Assembly: GCA_037954325.1 (NCBI GenBank)
Contig: JBBMNZ010000013.1
Coordinates: forward strand, 11,205,001-11,269,000
Direction: 5' to 3'
DNA length: 64,000 bases
Source: Fistularia commersonii
Lineage: Eukaryota; Chordata; Actinopteri; Syngnathiformes; Fistulariidae
Below are positions 14,030 to 25,835 of the stretch, in pieces. Each line of letters begins with the position of its first letter. Position 1 is the first letter of the stretch. A program made the translations under genes and the position numbers. Below the pieces are notes generated by a model, which was not told the DNA's origin, made no database searches, and saw nothing but the letters and a program-made list of their open reading frames with translations.

Positions 14030-15115
14030 ACGGTCGTGGACGGACCGCACATGTTTCATACCTTGGCGGTGAATGCGGGCGTTTTCGCCCGTTTGAACAG
14101 GCGCGGACAATTTTGTTTCACGTACCGAAGGCGGAACTGGGAAGACAGGGTGGAGATGCTTAGCTTTTCTTAATGTTCCTTGACGTTCACGGGTCCCTTC
14201 GGTGGCAAATAGATGCCGTCAAGGGAAAAGCGAGTATTTGTTGTGTTCCGGTCTTAATTGGGTCAATCTAACGTGTTGTGCGTCATGGGGATGACGGAGA
14301 CGGCCCTGATCAAGCCGCCCTGTTTAATCCCTTTATACATCATTGAAATGTGTTACATTTTAATATCCTTGGTGGTAGGCTGCAGTTTGAGTATTACTGA
14401 AATGTACATTTAATACTTCATAGCCTTTTATGTCGTTGTTTGTGTTTGTTGACTATGTGTTCCCCCTTTCATGTGTTACCGGTGCTGACAGCCTCCTGTA
14501 TAAAGGTTGTCTAGGCCAGTGGTTATTAAATTTGTTGGAAGTACTGAACCCCACCACCGAATCCTTCTTTATAGGAAAGATAAAATACGATTTTTTAGAT
14601 TCTAGACATAAGTATACGTTGAACTGGTGCACAAGATGAACTGCGCATCAACATCAGTGTGTTCAAGGAACAAAACCAGCAAAAACAGATAGGACGCTGA
14701 CTCCCATCACGTACCGTTATACATGTGAATCCATATTGCACATATTCAGCCGACCACTCTCTGTTTTTGCTTGACATAATTAGTATGAAGCGATTCAAAT
14801 ATCAAGAAAGAAATTACACAATTTACCATCACAACCGTCATGAGTTGACTACTGAGCGCACCAAAATCTCTGCAGCGCAGATAGTCCAAGCTATGTAGTG
14901 TGGTCACCTGCAGCCAGTGATGGCCAAGCGGGGCATGTCATCACGAATTATATGAGTCGCTGATTTGATTTCGTCTTGTGCCCCCATGCTGCATAGTTGT
15001 TCTTTGTTCATATCAGAGACTTGTTTGTTCTGGTAATAAAAAATGGATCTGAATCTCTCCTCTTTTGGCCTGATCCACCATCACTTAGCGGTGAACGTTC
15101 GCCCATCCCGTCACA
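14026..15115 (+). mobile_element. Probable solo LTR (Ty3/Gypsy-like) with nested repeat
   Basis: The segment begins TGTGACGG and ends CCCGTCACA, which is the inverted terminal dinucleotide and short inverted repeat layout of an LTR. It is richer in GC and CpG than its surroundings. Internally there is a TATA-like TATAAAGG near 14,499 and an AATAAA near 15,033, followed by about 80 bases, as expected for U3-R-U5. No gag/pol reading frame is attached, so it would be a solo LTR. A clear target-site duplication is not visible; the left flank is a GT microsatellite that may have erased it. Assignment to Gypsy is a guess from the termini. Confidence 0.45.
14513..14975 (+). mobile_element. Unclassified interspersed repeat nested in the LTR-like segment
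   Basis: It starts around CCAGTGGTTATTAAATTTG and includes GTACTGAACCCCACCACC. I recognise these from memory as part of a repeat dispersed in fish genomes. It interrupts the LTR-like segment between its TATA-like box and its AATAAA. The right boundary is not clear and no coding potential is left. Confidence 0.35.
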
Positions 15116-15467
15116 TTCAGGCTAAATTGTCTGTAATAGCAGAGGAGAGCAGTTTCTGTACACTTAACGCAGGGGGGGTTTAGATTTAGGAGCAGGACTC
15201 TCATTGTTTCCTTTGAACTTTTGTGTCCTGGCTTGTTTTGCAAGTCTGTGTGATCGTGGGCTGTTATGAGATAAGTTAGATCATTGGAATTTGGGGGGAG
15301 CAAATAAAATGGCCTCATGTACAACAGGTGTAGCAATACATATTCAATCAATGTTCATTTTCACGATGGTTTGAAATAGGAAAGTAAGATGATATAGTGG
15401 AATCTGTCCAGCACAGACTGAAGATGCGGCTTCTGTAATTTCCCTCTCTACCCTATATGCTGGAGAA

Positions 15468-16776
15468 ATGCAGCCTCAGGGCAGCACAGGCCAGCGTCTC
15501 CCTGAGCCGGTCCCATGCCCAGATAAGTGCAGAGGGTTGCATCAGCAAGGGCAGCCAATGTAAAACCTTTGACAAAACCAAACTTGTGAACCAAACCTAA
15601 TAATCTCATACCGGATCGGTTGAGACTGGGTTAACAATGACCTACAGGGAAATTGGGCTACTGTGGGATGAAGAAGGAGAGGAGGAAGGTGTGTTTGTAT
15701 AAAGAGAGAAGAGGAAAGGCAAGAGTCTGGGACTGAGAGTAGGGACTTTGAATATCGGGGACTATGACAGGAAAAGGTGGAGAGTTGGTTGACATGATGC
15801 AGAGAAGGAAGGTGGATATACTGTGTGTCCAGGAGAGCAGGTGGAAAGGTAGTAAGGCTGAAAAGGGAGGAGTGTTGTATGGTTTTCAGGGAGGAGTTGA
15901 GAAGGACTCTGGGTGGTCAGGAAGTGCTTCCAGATGACTGGGCGACTACAGTTAATATGATCAGGGAGACAGGTAGGAGAGTACTTGGTGTATCATCAGG
16001 AAGGAAAGTAAATAAGGAGAATATGTGGTGGAATGAGGAAGTGCAGAAGTATATACAGAGAAAGCGGTAAGCAAAGAAGAAGTGGGACAGTGAGGGGGTT
16101 GAAGAGAACTGACAGGAGTATAGGGTGATACAGCGTAAGGCAAAGATAGAGGTAGCAATGGCAAAACAAAGGGCGCATGACTTGTATGCTCAGTTGGACA
16201 GTAAGGAGGGAGAAAATGAACTATAAAGGTTGGCGAAACAGAGAGATAGAGATGGAAGGGATGTACAGCAGGTCCGGGTGATTCAGGGTAGAGAGGGGAA
16301 CGTATTGACAGATATAGAAGAGGTGACTAATGTAGACCACATAGTAGCAGAGATTAGTAAAAGTTAGGTGGTGAAGGCAATGATGAGGTTGAAGAGTGGA
16401 AAGACAGTTGGTGATATACATGATATACATGAGGAAGCATGGAAGTGTCTAGGAGAGCCAGTGGTTCAAGATGTTGAGGTTCTCTTTGGGAGTGAGCAGG
16501 ATGGATAGGCTCAGGAATGAGTCAATCAGAGAAACAGCAGATATTGGATAATTTGGAGAGAAGGTCAGAGAAGCCAGACTGAGATGGTTCGGTCATGTAC
16601 AGAGGAGGGATAGTGAATATATTGGTAGACAAATGCTGGAATTGGAGCTGCGAAGCAGGAGGTGTAGAGGAAGAGCGACAAGAAGATTTATGGACGTAGT
16701 GAGAGAAGACATGAAGGTAGTTCATGGTAGTCACTGTGGTGACCCTGAAGGGAGAAGCCAAAAGGAAAAGAGGAAG
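15468..16776 (+). mobile_element. Degenerate RTE-type LINE, copy 2 (internally deleted)
   Basis: Same family as the 7.4-9.7 kb element but in plus orientation. The 5' part shares CTGAGCCGGTCCCA and GCAGAGGGTTGCATCAGCAA with copy 1. Next come the first residues of the endonuclease (MMQRRKVDILCVQE type). The sequence then jumps to the segment after the endonuclease (15,825-16,070: KREECC, WWNEEVQKYIQRKR). A second jump near 16,455 goes straight to the C-terminal MLRFSLG-like and HVQRRDSEYIGRQM-like sequence. Most of the endonuclease and the whole reverse transcriptase catalytic core are therefore missing. It cannot be autonomous. Confidence 0.8.
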
Positions 16777-16799
16777 AAACTATGCATAGTACTGTCTTG

Positions 16800-18495
16800 T
16801 GTCACACATTAAGCACAGACAAAGAGCTTTAAAATCCAGGTTATGTTTGAATAAAGTATGACAAAGCTTTTGAATACATTTAAGAAAGTTTAAGGATCCC
16901 AAATATGTCTTTCGCTGCCGCTGTCTTCCAAAAAGCTGATGAGCTGAATTAAATCAGCCCCACCGTTTAAAACCAATAACCTCTCAAAGAAGAAGATATT
17001 ACCTTAACATTGACACTGGAGCTTGTTTTAACATTTTGAACAGTAGTTTCCACCCTATCTCCCCTCATGTCTGAGTTCCTTTTAGAGTTACAGTAATTTC
17101 ACTTCATGTAACATTTTGGCATCTACTACTCTAACAAGCTGCTCAGTTTCTGTGAAAGTTGAAGTACACAAATAAACTGTACTTCATGCATGTATGTGTG
17201 TGTCCAGGCATGCATGCGTGAATATGTGCATTAGTGTAAGAGAACATGTGCAGTCCTCTCACTCTTCTCACTTCTTTCTTTTTTTTCATTTTCCCCGTCT
17301 TGCCTCCATCCTCCATCCTCTGACCCGGAAATCAATCTCAGCACATCATTTTGAAGGATGTCTCAATTCCTAAACTGCATCTGGAGGAGTGAGGTTACAT
17401 AAGTCTGTCCTTTTCTGAAGTCTGTTCATCTCCCTGATGTATAAATTAGGAGTGAAATGCAACTACAGATTGGCACCAAAATGATTTTATCAATTAAATA
17501 TCTGAGTTAATGGTTTTTTTTTTTTTTTTCTACTTCTCCCCCTATTCCCATGATAGGTGGGGAAATACTTCTTCATGATGAAGAAAAATAATAGGGACTT
17601 AAAACGATCTGGAGTCACTGGAGTGTTGGTCCTCTCATATTAACACACAGCTCTCTCCTCCAACACTTGTCTGATATTTCTGCAAAGTAAGAGCACAGCA
17701 GAATGTGGAAAGTGTGCAGCTGAATGGAGTCTTCTGTCAATTCAACAGATAAAATTCTGACATGATATTTACAGGATCAAACAACTGCGAACGGAATCAT
17801 TATATCAACAAGATCCCTAATCATGTAATTCCCACTTCTTCATTTTTGTATTATTTTTCTTCTGTTTGTTTTGTTTTGTTTTTGACATTTCAGTTGTTGT
17901 TTTTTTTTTTTTTCATGCAATCTGCCAATGTCATTCCAAAACCAGATACCAGACAATACAGTGGGAAGCTTGCAGGACAGAATAGGAGAGGTTGCAGCTG
18001 CACAATGCGTCAAATTTAATTGTCTCTTTACAATGACGGCCTTCAAGCACAGATGTCTCACTTTGTTAAATGCCTGTTACCATGACTCCTTTTTCTACTT
18101 GTCTCTTCCTTGCCTCGCCTACTCACATCTTATGTGGGGGAGACAAGGGATTGGCGTATTAATTTAGGTGAATAAAGGAATCAGCAATGTCCAAAATATC
18201 ACTATCACTCTTTGACTTCTAGTTTTATAGTTTTCAGGTCATATATATCATTAAAAATATTATATGCAAATAGAATAAGAGATTTTTTTTTCATTATTTA
18301 TTCTTTTAAAGCAAAATAACATAATATAATGAAAGAAATTGAGTGAAGAAAGAATGTTAGTTCATTTACATGTACTCTGCCCTTTACTGAGATAATTTAA
18401 AGGCATTAATTAATGTTTTTAAAGTGACTCCAAACAACGGCAGTCAACAACATCAGTGTTTAATTCAAGATTTTTCATTTTTATGTTTGATATAC
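16800..18495. other. intergenic stretch, nothing recognised
   Basis: AT-rich sequence with T-runs near 17,515 and 17,900. No conserved exon, RNA gene or clear mobile element was seen. Confidence 0.55.
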
Positions 18496-18499
18496 TCCA

Positions 18500-18715
18500 G
18501 TGCTGCAGTGGCTAACGCTTCGGCATCACAGCAAGAAGAACCCTGGTTCAATTGTGACAAAGGGACCTTTCTGTGCGGGTTTCCTCCGGGCTCTTCCAGT
18601 TTCCAAAAGCGACTGACTGGGAATCGGTCCAGGGTTTACCCGCCTCTCGCCCGATGACACCTGGGATGGGCTCCAGCATCCCCCCAAGCACAGGATAAGC
18701 AGATGAATCAGGAGC
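18500..18715 (+). mobile_element. tRNA-derived SINE (decayed)
   Basis: The head resembles a tRNA gene, with an A-box-like GCAGTGGCTAACGC and a B-box-like GGTTCAATTG. The body has the GGTTTCCTCCGGG stretch, and the tail ends TGGGCTCCAGCATCC...GGATAAGCAG. The same order occurs in the copies at 25.5, 31.8, 57.5 and 61.2 kb. It resembles the Mermaid/V-SINE type of fish, named from memory. No target duplication is visible. Confidence 0.7.
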
Positions 18716-18749
18716 GAGTCTGGCAAACCAGTTTGGAAAGGTGGTTAGA

Positions 18750-18824
18750 ATGGTGGATTATTACAATGGCGACCATTATAGTCCTCCATCACCGACAGCT
18801 GGTCAAGGTTACTCTTATGACCAG
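18750..18824 (+). CDS. Orphan exon-like segment, possible first coding exon
   Basis: I do not recognise this. An ATG in excellent initiation context (A at -3, G at +4) opens 25 codons beginning MVDYYNGDHYSPPSP and ending YSYDQ. They run directly into a usable splice donor, CAG then GTTTGT. The tyrosine/proline/serine-rich composition differs from the surrounding non-coding DNA. The frame runs on for about 15 codons past the donor before a stop. It sits about 35 bases beyond a SINE, and no partner exon was found. The sequence before the ATG lacks a pyrimidine tract, so it would have to be a first exon. It may be chance. Confidence 0.22.
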
Positions 18825-18829
18825 GTTTG

Positions 18830-20363
18830 TTTATTATTTCACTTTATTCATTTAATTTATCTTTAGAATCCAAATCTTGACATCTCTAACCCAAACAAAG
18901 TACTCGACCAAAGCGTTGACACATCATTATCTTTAGATTTGATCTCTCTCATACTGACAGCACCCCTGTCATGGCTAGTCGCTGGGGAGAACCAATGATC
19001 TTATCACAAATAGGATGTATTTTCAGTTGTGTCATTTTAATAGAATAAAATAATGTGGCAAGCTGGGGCTTAGCAATGTAACATTTGGAGTCGGGGATAA
19101 CTTGCTCTTGGGATTATGCTCTTTTAGAGATGGTGTTAATTCAACAGTCCTCAAACAGGGGGAAACCCAGGGTGGTCTTTCTCAGTGCTAACAGTTAGAC
19201 TGAGGGCGCACTTTCTCATTACGACAACAAATGGTGCAGGTTGATGCCAAACATCAAACGCGACATTGTGCAGCTATTCAACAATAGAGTTCTCTAAGAA
19301 AGAACCACAAGAAGCTTCCAACAGTCATCATCATCATAATGCAAAAAGGATTTTGGGATTCGGTCGGCCAGTCTTCCCCAAACCTACAATACAATACATA
19401 ATTTTTATATTACACTTATAACACAATTTTTTCTTAAGACATGTATAAACTGAAATAGATGACTCTATGGGCCTGGCTTTCCTTACAGGCTTTAAAGCCC
19501 TGTTTTTTTTTTTTTCTTAAAAGAATAGACAGCTCCCCCTTGGGCAGCTTTTCACACCCTTTCCTCACTTTAACCTTGCTTGCGTCTTGGGTAAGAAATT
19601 TGGGGGATTTTTTTTTTTTTTTTGTCAGAATGCATGGGTGTTCTGTCCAATGTCATCACCACATAAGCTTCCAATGCACAAAGGCTGATGACAATTCAGT
19701 TTGAAAGCTGACACCTTTAAAATTAAGTGAAAAATACTGTCTTGCCTATGACTTTACCCTCGTGGTAAGTCAAACAGCTGGTGTTATTGCCTACTCTGCA
19801 AAACAATAAGACAGTAGAGTTTTCGCTAATTAAGTCAGTATAGAGAAGATACAGACCGGCAGGGTAATCTGGCAAGCAGAAATTATGCTTAAAATCACTT
19901 CTTTTTTTTTAAGCTTTTGATGCAAAAATTATATGTGTACATAGATTTGCATAGATAGTTCCCAAGTAGAGCTTAAGCATCAGCAGGATCTCTACAAGAC
20001 AAGTGCAATTTGCTTGAGGCTCCTTTTTTTTTAAGTAAAGATATATTTTTATTTTTTTTTATGAGGCCTATGGCATGGGTTCCCAGTTATGTGTCCCAGT
20101 TGATGTCCAACAGCCTTAAAATCGTAATTATGTAACAGTGCAAAAAAATAGCAAATTTAAGAATTAAGGCATTATTTTTATTGATTTTATTTTGTTTCAG
20201 GGTAAAATATTGCTGGATCTTTGGGGTCTACTATATAGCTTGTGGCACGCATTTACTTTATCCTGGTATTTAATCAAATAATTTTACAAATCAGGCTGAT
20301 ACTGTTGAGTCCGCTGCCCGATTTTGCCCATCTAATACACAAATGGTGAAACCTAAGCATCTA
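18830..20363. other. intergenic stretch, nothing recognised
   Basis: No supported gene. There are several T-runs (19,500; 19,605; 20,050) and no clear repeat family. Confidence 0.5.
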
Positions 20364-20365
20364 TA

Positions 20366-21865
20366 CACTGTGTGCACAATTGTTGGGCAAGTTATTATCT
20401 TAACCATATCATCATTTTATCCATCATTTCCAACTCCAAGCTGTATAAACCTGAACTCTTATTGAATTCACTGCATATCAGGTAATGTGTATTTGTGTAA
20501 TGAGGGATGGTGTGGTCTACTGAGATCAACACCCTACATCAAGATGTGCGTAATTATTAGGCAGATTCTTCTCCTCAGGAAAAATGGGCCAAAACAGAGA
20601 TTTAACTTACACTGAAAAAATTTTAAAAAACTTGCAGCACTCCTGAAATATCCTCTATATTTCAGGAGTGATATAGAAATATAGAAGATATTTCAAGAGT
20701 GATCAAGGAACCATCAAATGTTTTGTTGCAAATCATCCACAGGGTTGCAAGATATGTGTCGAGAAGAAAAAAACACAAATTAACCGTCAAATATTTGAGA
20801 AGAATAAAACAAGAAGTGACCAGAAACCCATTATCCTCCAGTGCTGCCATATTCCACAACTGCAATCTACCTGGAGTGTCAAGAAGTACGAGGGGTTCAG
20901 TTCTCAGAGACATGGCCGAGGTAAGACAGGCTGGAACCTAACCAGCTCTGAACAAGATGTAAGTTGAAATGTCAAGAATGGGCCAAGAAATATCTGAAGA
21001 TAGATTTTTCAAAGGTTTTATGGACTGATGAGATGAATGACTCTTGACGGAGCAGATGGATGGGTCCGTGCTTGGATCAGTAACGGACACAGAGCTCCAC
21101 TTTGACTCAGAGGCCAGCAAGGTGGAGGTGGGGTGCTGGTATGGGCAGGTATTATTAAAGATGAGCTAGTTGGACCTTTTCGGGTTGAAAATGGAATCAA
21201 AATCAACTCTTAGGCCTTCTGGCAATTTTTCGAAGACACTTTCTTCAAGCGGTGGTTCAGGAAAAAGTCTGTATCTTTCAAGAAGATTTTTATGCAGGAC
21301 AACGCTCCATCACATCCATCAAAGTATTCCACTGCATGGCTGGCCGGTAAAGGCCTAAAAGGTGAAAAACTGACACGGCCCCCTTCTTCACCTGACTTAA
21401 ACCCTAGTGAGAACTTTCGGGCCCTGCTTAAGCAGGATATTTATAGTGAAGGTAAAAAGTACACTTCTCAGTGACAGTGACTGGGAGGCTGTGGTTGCGG
21501 CTGCACGAAAAGAGAATTCTGACCAGATCAATAAACTGACTGATTCCATGAATGGAAGGCTTTTGAATTTTTTTTTTTTTTTTTTTTTTGGAAATTTCAG
21601 AAATCTTTATTTGTAAATTGAGTTTATAATTCTCACTTTAACGGGTGAAAATGAACAAGTGTGATGGGAAAATCATTTTTCATTTGGTTGCATATTTCTG
21701 CACATCAATGGTTGCCTAATAATGGTATGAATAAACTTCACTTTTACCACTTAAATGTTTAGATCTGATGGTATAACATTTTGGAGTGACCAAAAGCACT
21801 CTAGTTGTGCAATGACAAAATTAATCCTCAAAAATACAACTTTCCTAATAATTGTGCACACAGTG
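20366..21865 (+). mobile_element. Tc1/mariner-type DNA transposon, inactivated
   Basis: The ends are inverted copies starting CACTGTGTGCACAATTRTTRGG, each flanked by the TA dinucleotide (20,364-20,365 and 21,866-21,867) that Tc1/mariner elements duplicate. Inside are fragments of a transposase: IIKEPSNVLLQII and RRKKHKLTV (20.7-20.8 kb), a WTDE motif near 21,020 (first catalytic Asp), VLVWAGIIKDE near 21,140, MQDNAPSHPS at 21,292 (second Asp) and SPDLNPSENFRALLKQ near 21,390 (Glu). Stops and frame shifts separate these pieces, and a small palindromic duplication lies at 20,638-20,670. The copy is about 1.5 kb long and not functional. Confidence 0.85.
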
Positions 21866-21867
21866 TA

Positions 21868-24800
21868 GCGTCTGCATCAACACATTTTGTAGACCCTTAG
21901 ACATGTTGAGTATTTAACATCTCCAGTGAGTGTGTGGATATCGAAAAAAATACAGCATAGAGTAAAAGATTGCTAATTCCATGTTTTGTTTTGTTTTTTT
22001 CTTCAACAAATGATTACAACAGACAGTTTTGTTCCCTACAGTACTTTGCTTTCGGAATCCCTGAGTCTGCCAAGGGAGGATGAATGCATTAACAAAGATG
22101 AGAAACTGCTGCTTTTCAAAATCACTGAAATACATTTGTATTTCTGAAGACTTCTCACACTTTTTGCTACAGACTATATATAAAGATTTAGAGATTTACA
22201 AGTATATAGAGAGATGAGTGAGAGCTCTTGGATTTTGTTTATATCTCATTTAAAAACAAAGTGGCTTTTTCCTTTTAGCAACAGAATGACATAATCAATA
22301 GGCAGAATAATGATTCTGTTGTCTCGGCAGCTTCCGCAACTTCACATTCACTGTCATCAATCTACTGCACAACCTTTAGACCTCAGCCTTTTATTCATCT
22401 GTTCTCTTATTTATTTTTTCCAGCTGAGAGCACAGCGGTCAGGGGAACACATGAGTTGTGCGTCCGTACTATGTAATGCGGATATGAGGAAATAGTACGA
22501 ACATGAAACTAATAGAAACAGGAGAGAGAGGGGGAAAAGAATTATGGGGGAGGTTTCTGACAGATCTGTTTTTGCACACTACCACGACAAACCCACAGTG
22601 AAACGAAGAATGTGACTAGGGGTTGTCTCGCTCACCAGCTTGCATAATGAAAGAAAAAAGGAAATGTTCTTACTCTGAACCGGAGATAAAAAGGATTTGT
22701 AAGGGTATGTAAGTACAGAAGAGGAGTTGAGAGAGCAATCAATAATTAATTTACTTTCAACAGTCAAGGGCAATTAACACGGTTTTTTACCCATTACCCG
22801 CGTAAAAGAACTAACGCCGTGGCTCGAGCTCCTAATTTCACTGACCATTGTCGCGATCGAGGATTACACAGCTAACAAATCGATACACACTCACACAGAC
22901 ATACAGGAAACACATACTCCCATAAACACTGGAGACATGGATTAGAGGATGTTTTGTATGAATACAAACGTCGAACATGCAGGATTTTGGAGCATTAACC
23001 TCGATGTCTAAAATCAAGGTGACCGGGCGAGTCACTGTTTGTTGTACGAACAATTTGGTACCTCAGTTGTACCTTAAACAATACAGGCATGCGGCTTCAC
23101 ATGGAATAACATATTCCATTTAGGCGTAGATGTAGAATATTCAAGCTACATCAAGCCTGAATAATTAAGGAAAAACGATGTGTGTGGGTGACTGACTGTA
23201 TCGTCTTAATACATTATTTAGAACGGTTGTAGTGATTTCAAAGTTAGGCTGATGGTCTAATTGCCAAAAACATTTCTTTCTCAAAATCCCTGGCATCAAA
23301 ATAATTATCAACTTTAATATCAAACAGCTCAACATCTTCTTTTTGAATTTCTCAAATAATTAGATAAAAGGTAGATAAAAAAATTAAAGAGGAAAGAAAG
23401 GACAATGTGCCCATTTTTCATCCGTCGTCCACCTGGAGATGTCATTTTTAAAATTATTGATTTCAAAAAGGGGTCGACAGCATTTAAGCTTTGTATATCA
23501 TTCAGAGCCCTTTCTCATTTATAGTTGAAAACTGAAAACATAGATAGCATCAAGCATCCGATTCAATAATCAAGATATAACCATCATTACGACACACCAC
23601 AGTAAGATTCCCAGTCTCATATTAAGAGCTAAATGTGACAAAATGCTGTATCCGTCATGCAACTGCTGCAAATACACAAAAGTAAGGGGTTGCTGCCCGG
23701 TAGATGGGTATTTTTCAGGTATGATATAGCCACCTGCTGAATGAACTAGCTCCTCAACTATTTAGAATTTGCAACATGCACTCAATGGACTGCAAAACAA
23801 AGGAATTTTGCAAATAACTGAGAATAACTGAGATTAGCAATGTCAAAATTCTAAAGGAACAAGGCACTATATGGAAACACAATGTTATACAATGATCTAT
23901 ACTTATATCTTTCGCCATCATCTTATCAAAATATCAAATTGTGAGAAAATATTTTGGAAATACCCACCAGCTGCTGGTATTGAAAAATAAATGTAAATGA
24001 GAAAATGTTTTCACATTTTCTTCAGGCCTAAGCATTATATTTGCTCAATGGCAATGCCAACGCACACAAGTGCATCATTTATCAAAAAGTCTGTTTTCTC
24101 AGCTATGGTGGTTCTAGTTTTTTAGGTTTGTTTTTTCCCCTTTAGTTTTAATTCGAAGAAACAGCATGTTTTTAGCTGTCCAACACAACAATTGGCCCAA
24201 TCATTATAGATGGTATGTATTGTATTTTAGCATAGTTTAACATACAGTTTTATGCATATACGGGAATACAAAGTATTCAATGGGCTGGACAAAAATGGGG
24301 GTCTTGTGTGCGATCCTGCGTCCATGTGTACCCTTCCAAGGTCAGTGTGGCAGTTTCAGTTGACTTTAACAGAAGTGACAGCCATGTTGCCTCATGCACA
24401 AGTCTAGCATATTTCAGCTTATATAATTTAGAAAATGCCATAATAAGCATGGTAGCTTAACATTTGGCCCAAAGCACCAATGTGTCTGAGAGTAGTCTCA
24501 AAAGCTGCCAACATGGCTTTAGATTATAGGTCCTCTTTTGGGACCCTGGCAAGAGCGTGGCTTTTGCCTCCTCTCTGTTCAAGAAGGGTCAAATGTTTGA
24601 TCTCACTTGTCACTGTCCATCCTTTTCAAGTCACAGCATCTATTGCTGTTTTCATAATATTTTAAATGATAACTACAGGAGCAAAGTGAAGAAAAATGTG
24701 TCATTTCAGTTCATTTTTTATTCTAAACTTTTTTCTACATATTTAGCATGCAGATCAACACTAAAATAATCCAGCGGGTGCCAGTCAACACTGAACATTG

Positions 24801-25535
24801 CTACTCTCACCTTGTCAGAGGTTGTTTCATGTTCCAGTCTTGGGAGTATGTATTTCTGAAACAATATTTTTGACATGTCAATTGTATCCAAATATTAGTT
24901 CTCTGAGATTGCCCCCATGAGCATATACAGCCATCAAACAATTTTCCATATAGGTAATTGAACTCCTCTTCAACTCAAACTTCATTGGATTAATCAATAT
25001 TTCTCATGTGCAATGTGTTGCCAGGGAAACGCCACTGACATGTTTTGACCTGACCACAAAGTTGCCACCAAATTCTGAAGAAGAAACAACTCATTCCATC
25101 CAAATATACTTGGCGTGAATGTGTTGCAGGCTTTCTTTTTTTTGTTTTGTTTTTTTTAAGTAGGTCAGAAAACCTGACTTGTATAGAGAAATAGGCTCGG
25201 AGATAGATGATACCAAATGCTATAGGGAATAAATTTAACAGAGACCTTATTTGGAGCAGCAACACAAGAGATTTTTTCTGAAGTGAAATGAGGGAAAGCT
25301 TATTTAACTAGGAAATAACCAAAGTATATTTTTTTCCCTGCACATACCAAATATATATACTAAAACTTTTGAGTAGAAAATTATTTTAAAGCTAGCTAGT
25401 CATAATGTTAGACACATAAGCATTATGATTACAAAGCTGTCACACCAAAGAAAAACAGCAACCAAAATCCCCAAATCAACAGACCTTACCCTGACAAGAA
25501 ACTGAGAACAAGAAGACCAAGACCAACAGATAGCG
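21868..25535. other. intergenic stretch, nothing recognised
   Basis: AT-rich DNA with no conserved exon, no RNA gene and no confidently identified mobile element. Confidence 0.5.
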
Positions 25536-25548
25536 ACTAAGGGATACA

Positions 25549-25835
25549 TCCATTCATCCATTACGGGGGATGTTGGAGCCGCTGCCTGGTGAGAGGCAGG
25601 GTACATCCTGGACCGGTAGCCAGTCAATTGCAGGGCCGCACATATACAGACAGACAACCATTCACTCTCTTATTCACAAATATGGGCATTATCCTCAATT
25701 TTTTGTGGGTGAAAAAACCCACAGAGGCCCGGGAGAACATGCAAACTCCCCTCAGAATGGTCCCCTGTCAGAATCTAACCAGGGTCCTTCATGCTGTGAG
25801 GCAGAAGTGCCAACCACTGCGCCACCGTGCCACCC
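25549..25835 (-). mobile_element. tRNA-derived SINE with 13-bp target duplication
   Basis: A nearly complete reverse-oriented copy. The tail side (25,549 onward) has CATCCATTCATCCAT and a GGGTACATCCTGGACC type core. The tRNA-like head is at the right, where CACTGCGCCACCGTGCCACC is the complement of the A-box region. It is bounded by the direct repeat ACTAAGGGATACA at 25,536-25,548 and again at 25,836-25,848, which is the hallmark of LINE-driven retroposition. Confidence 0.9.
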
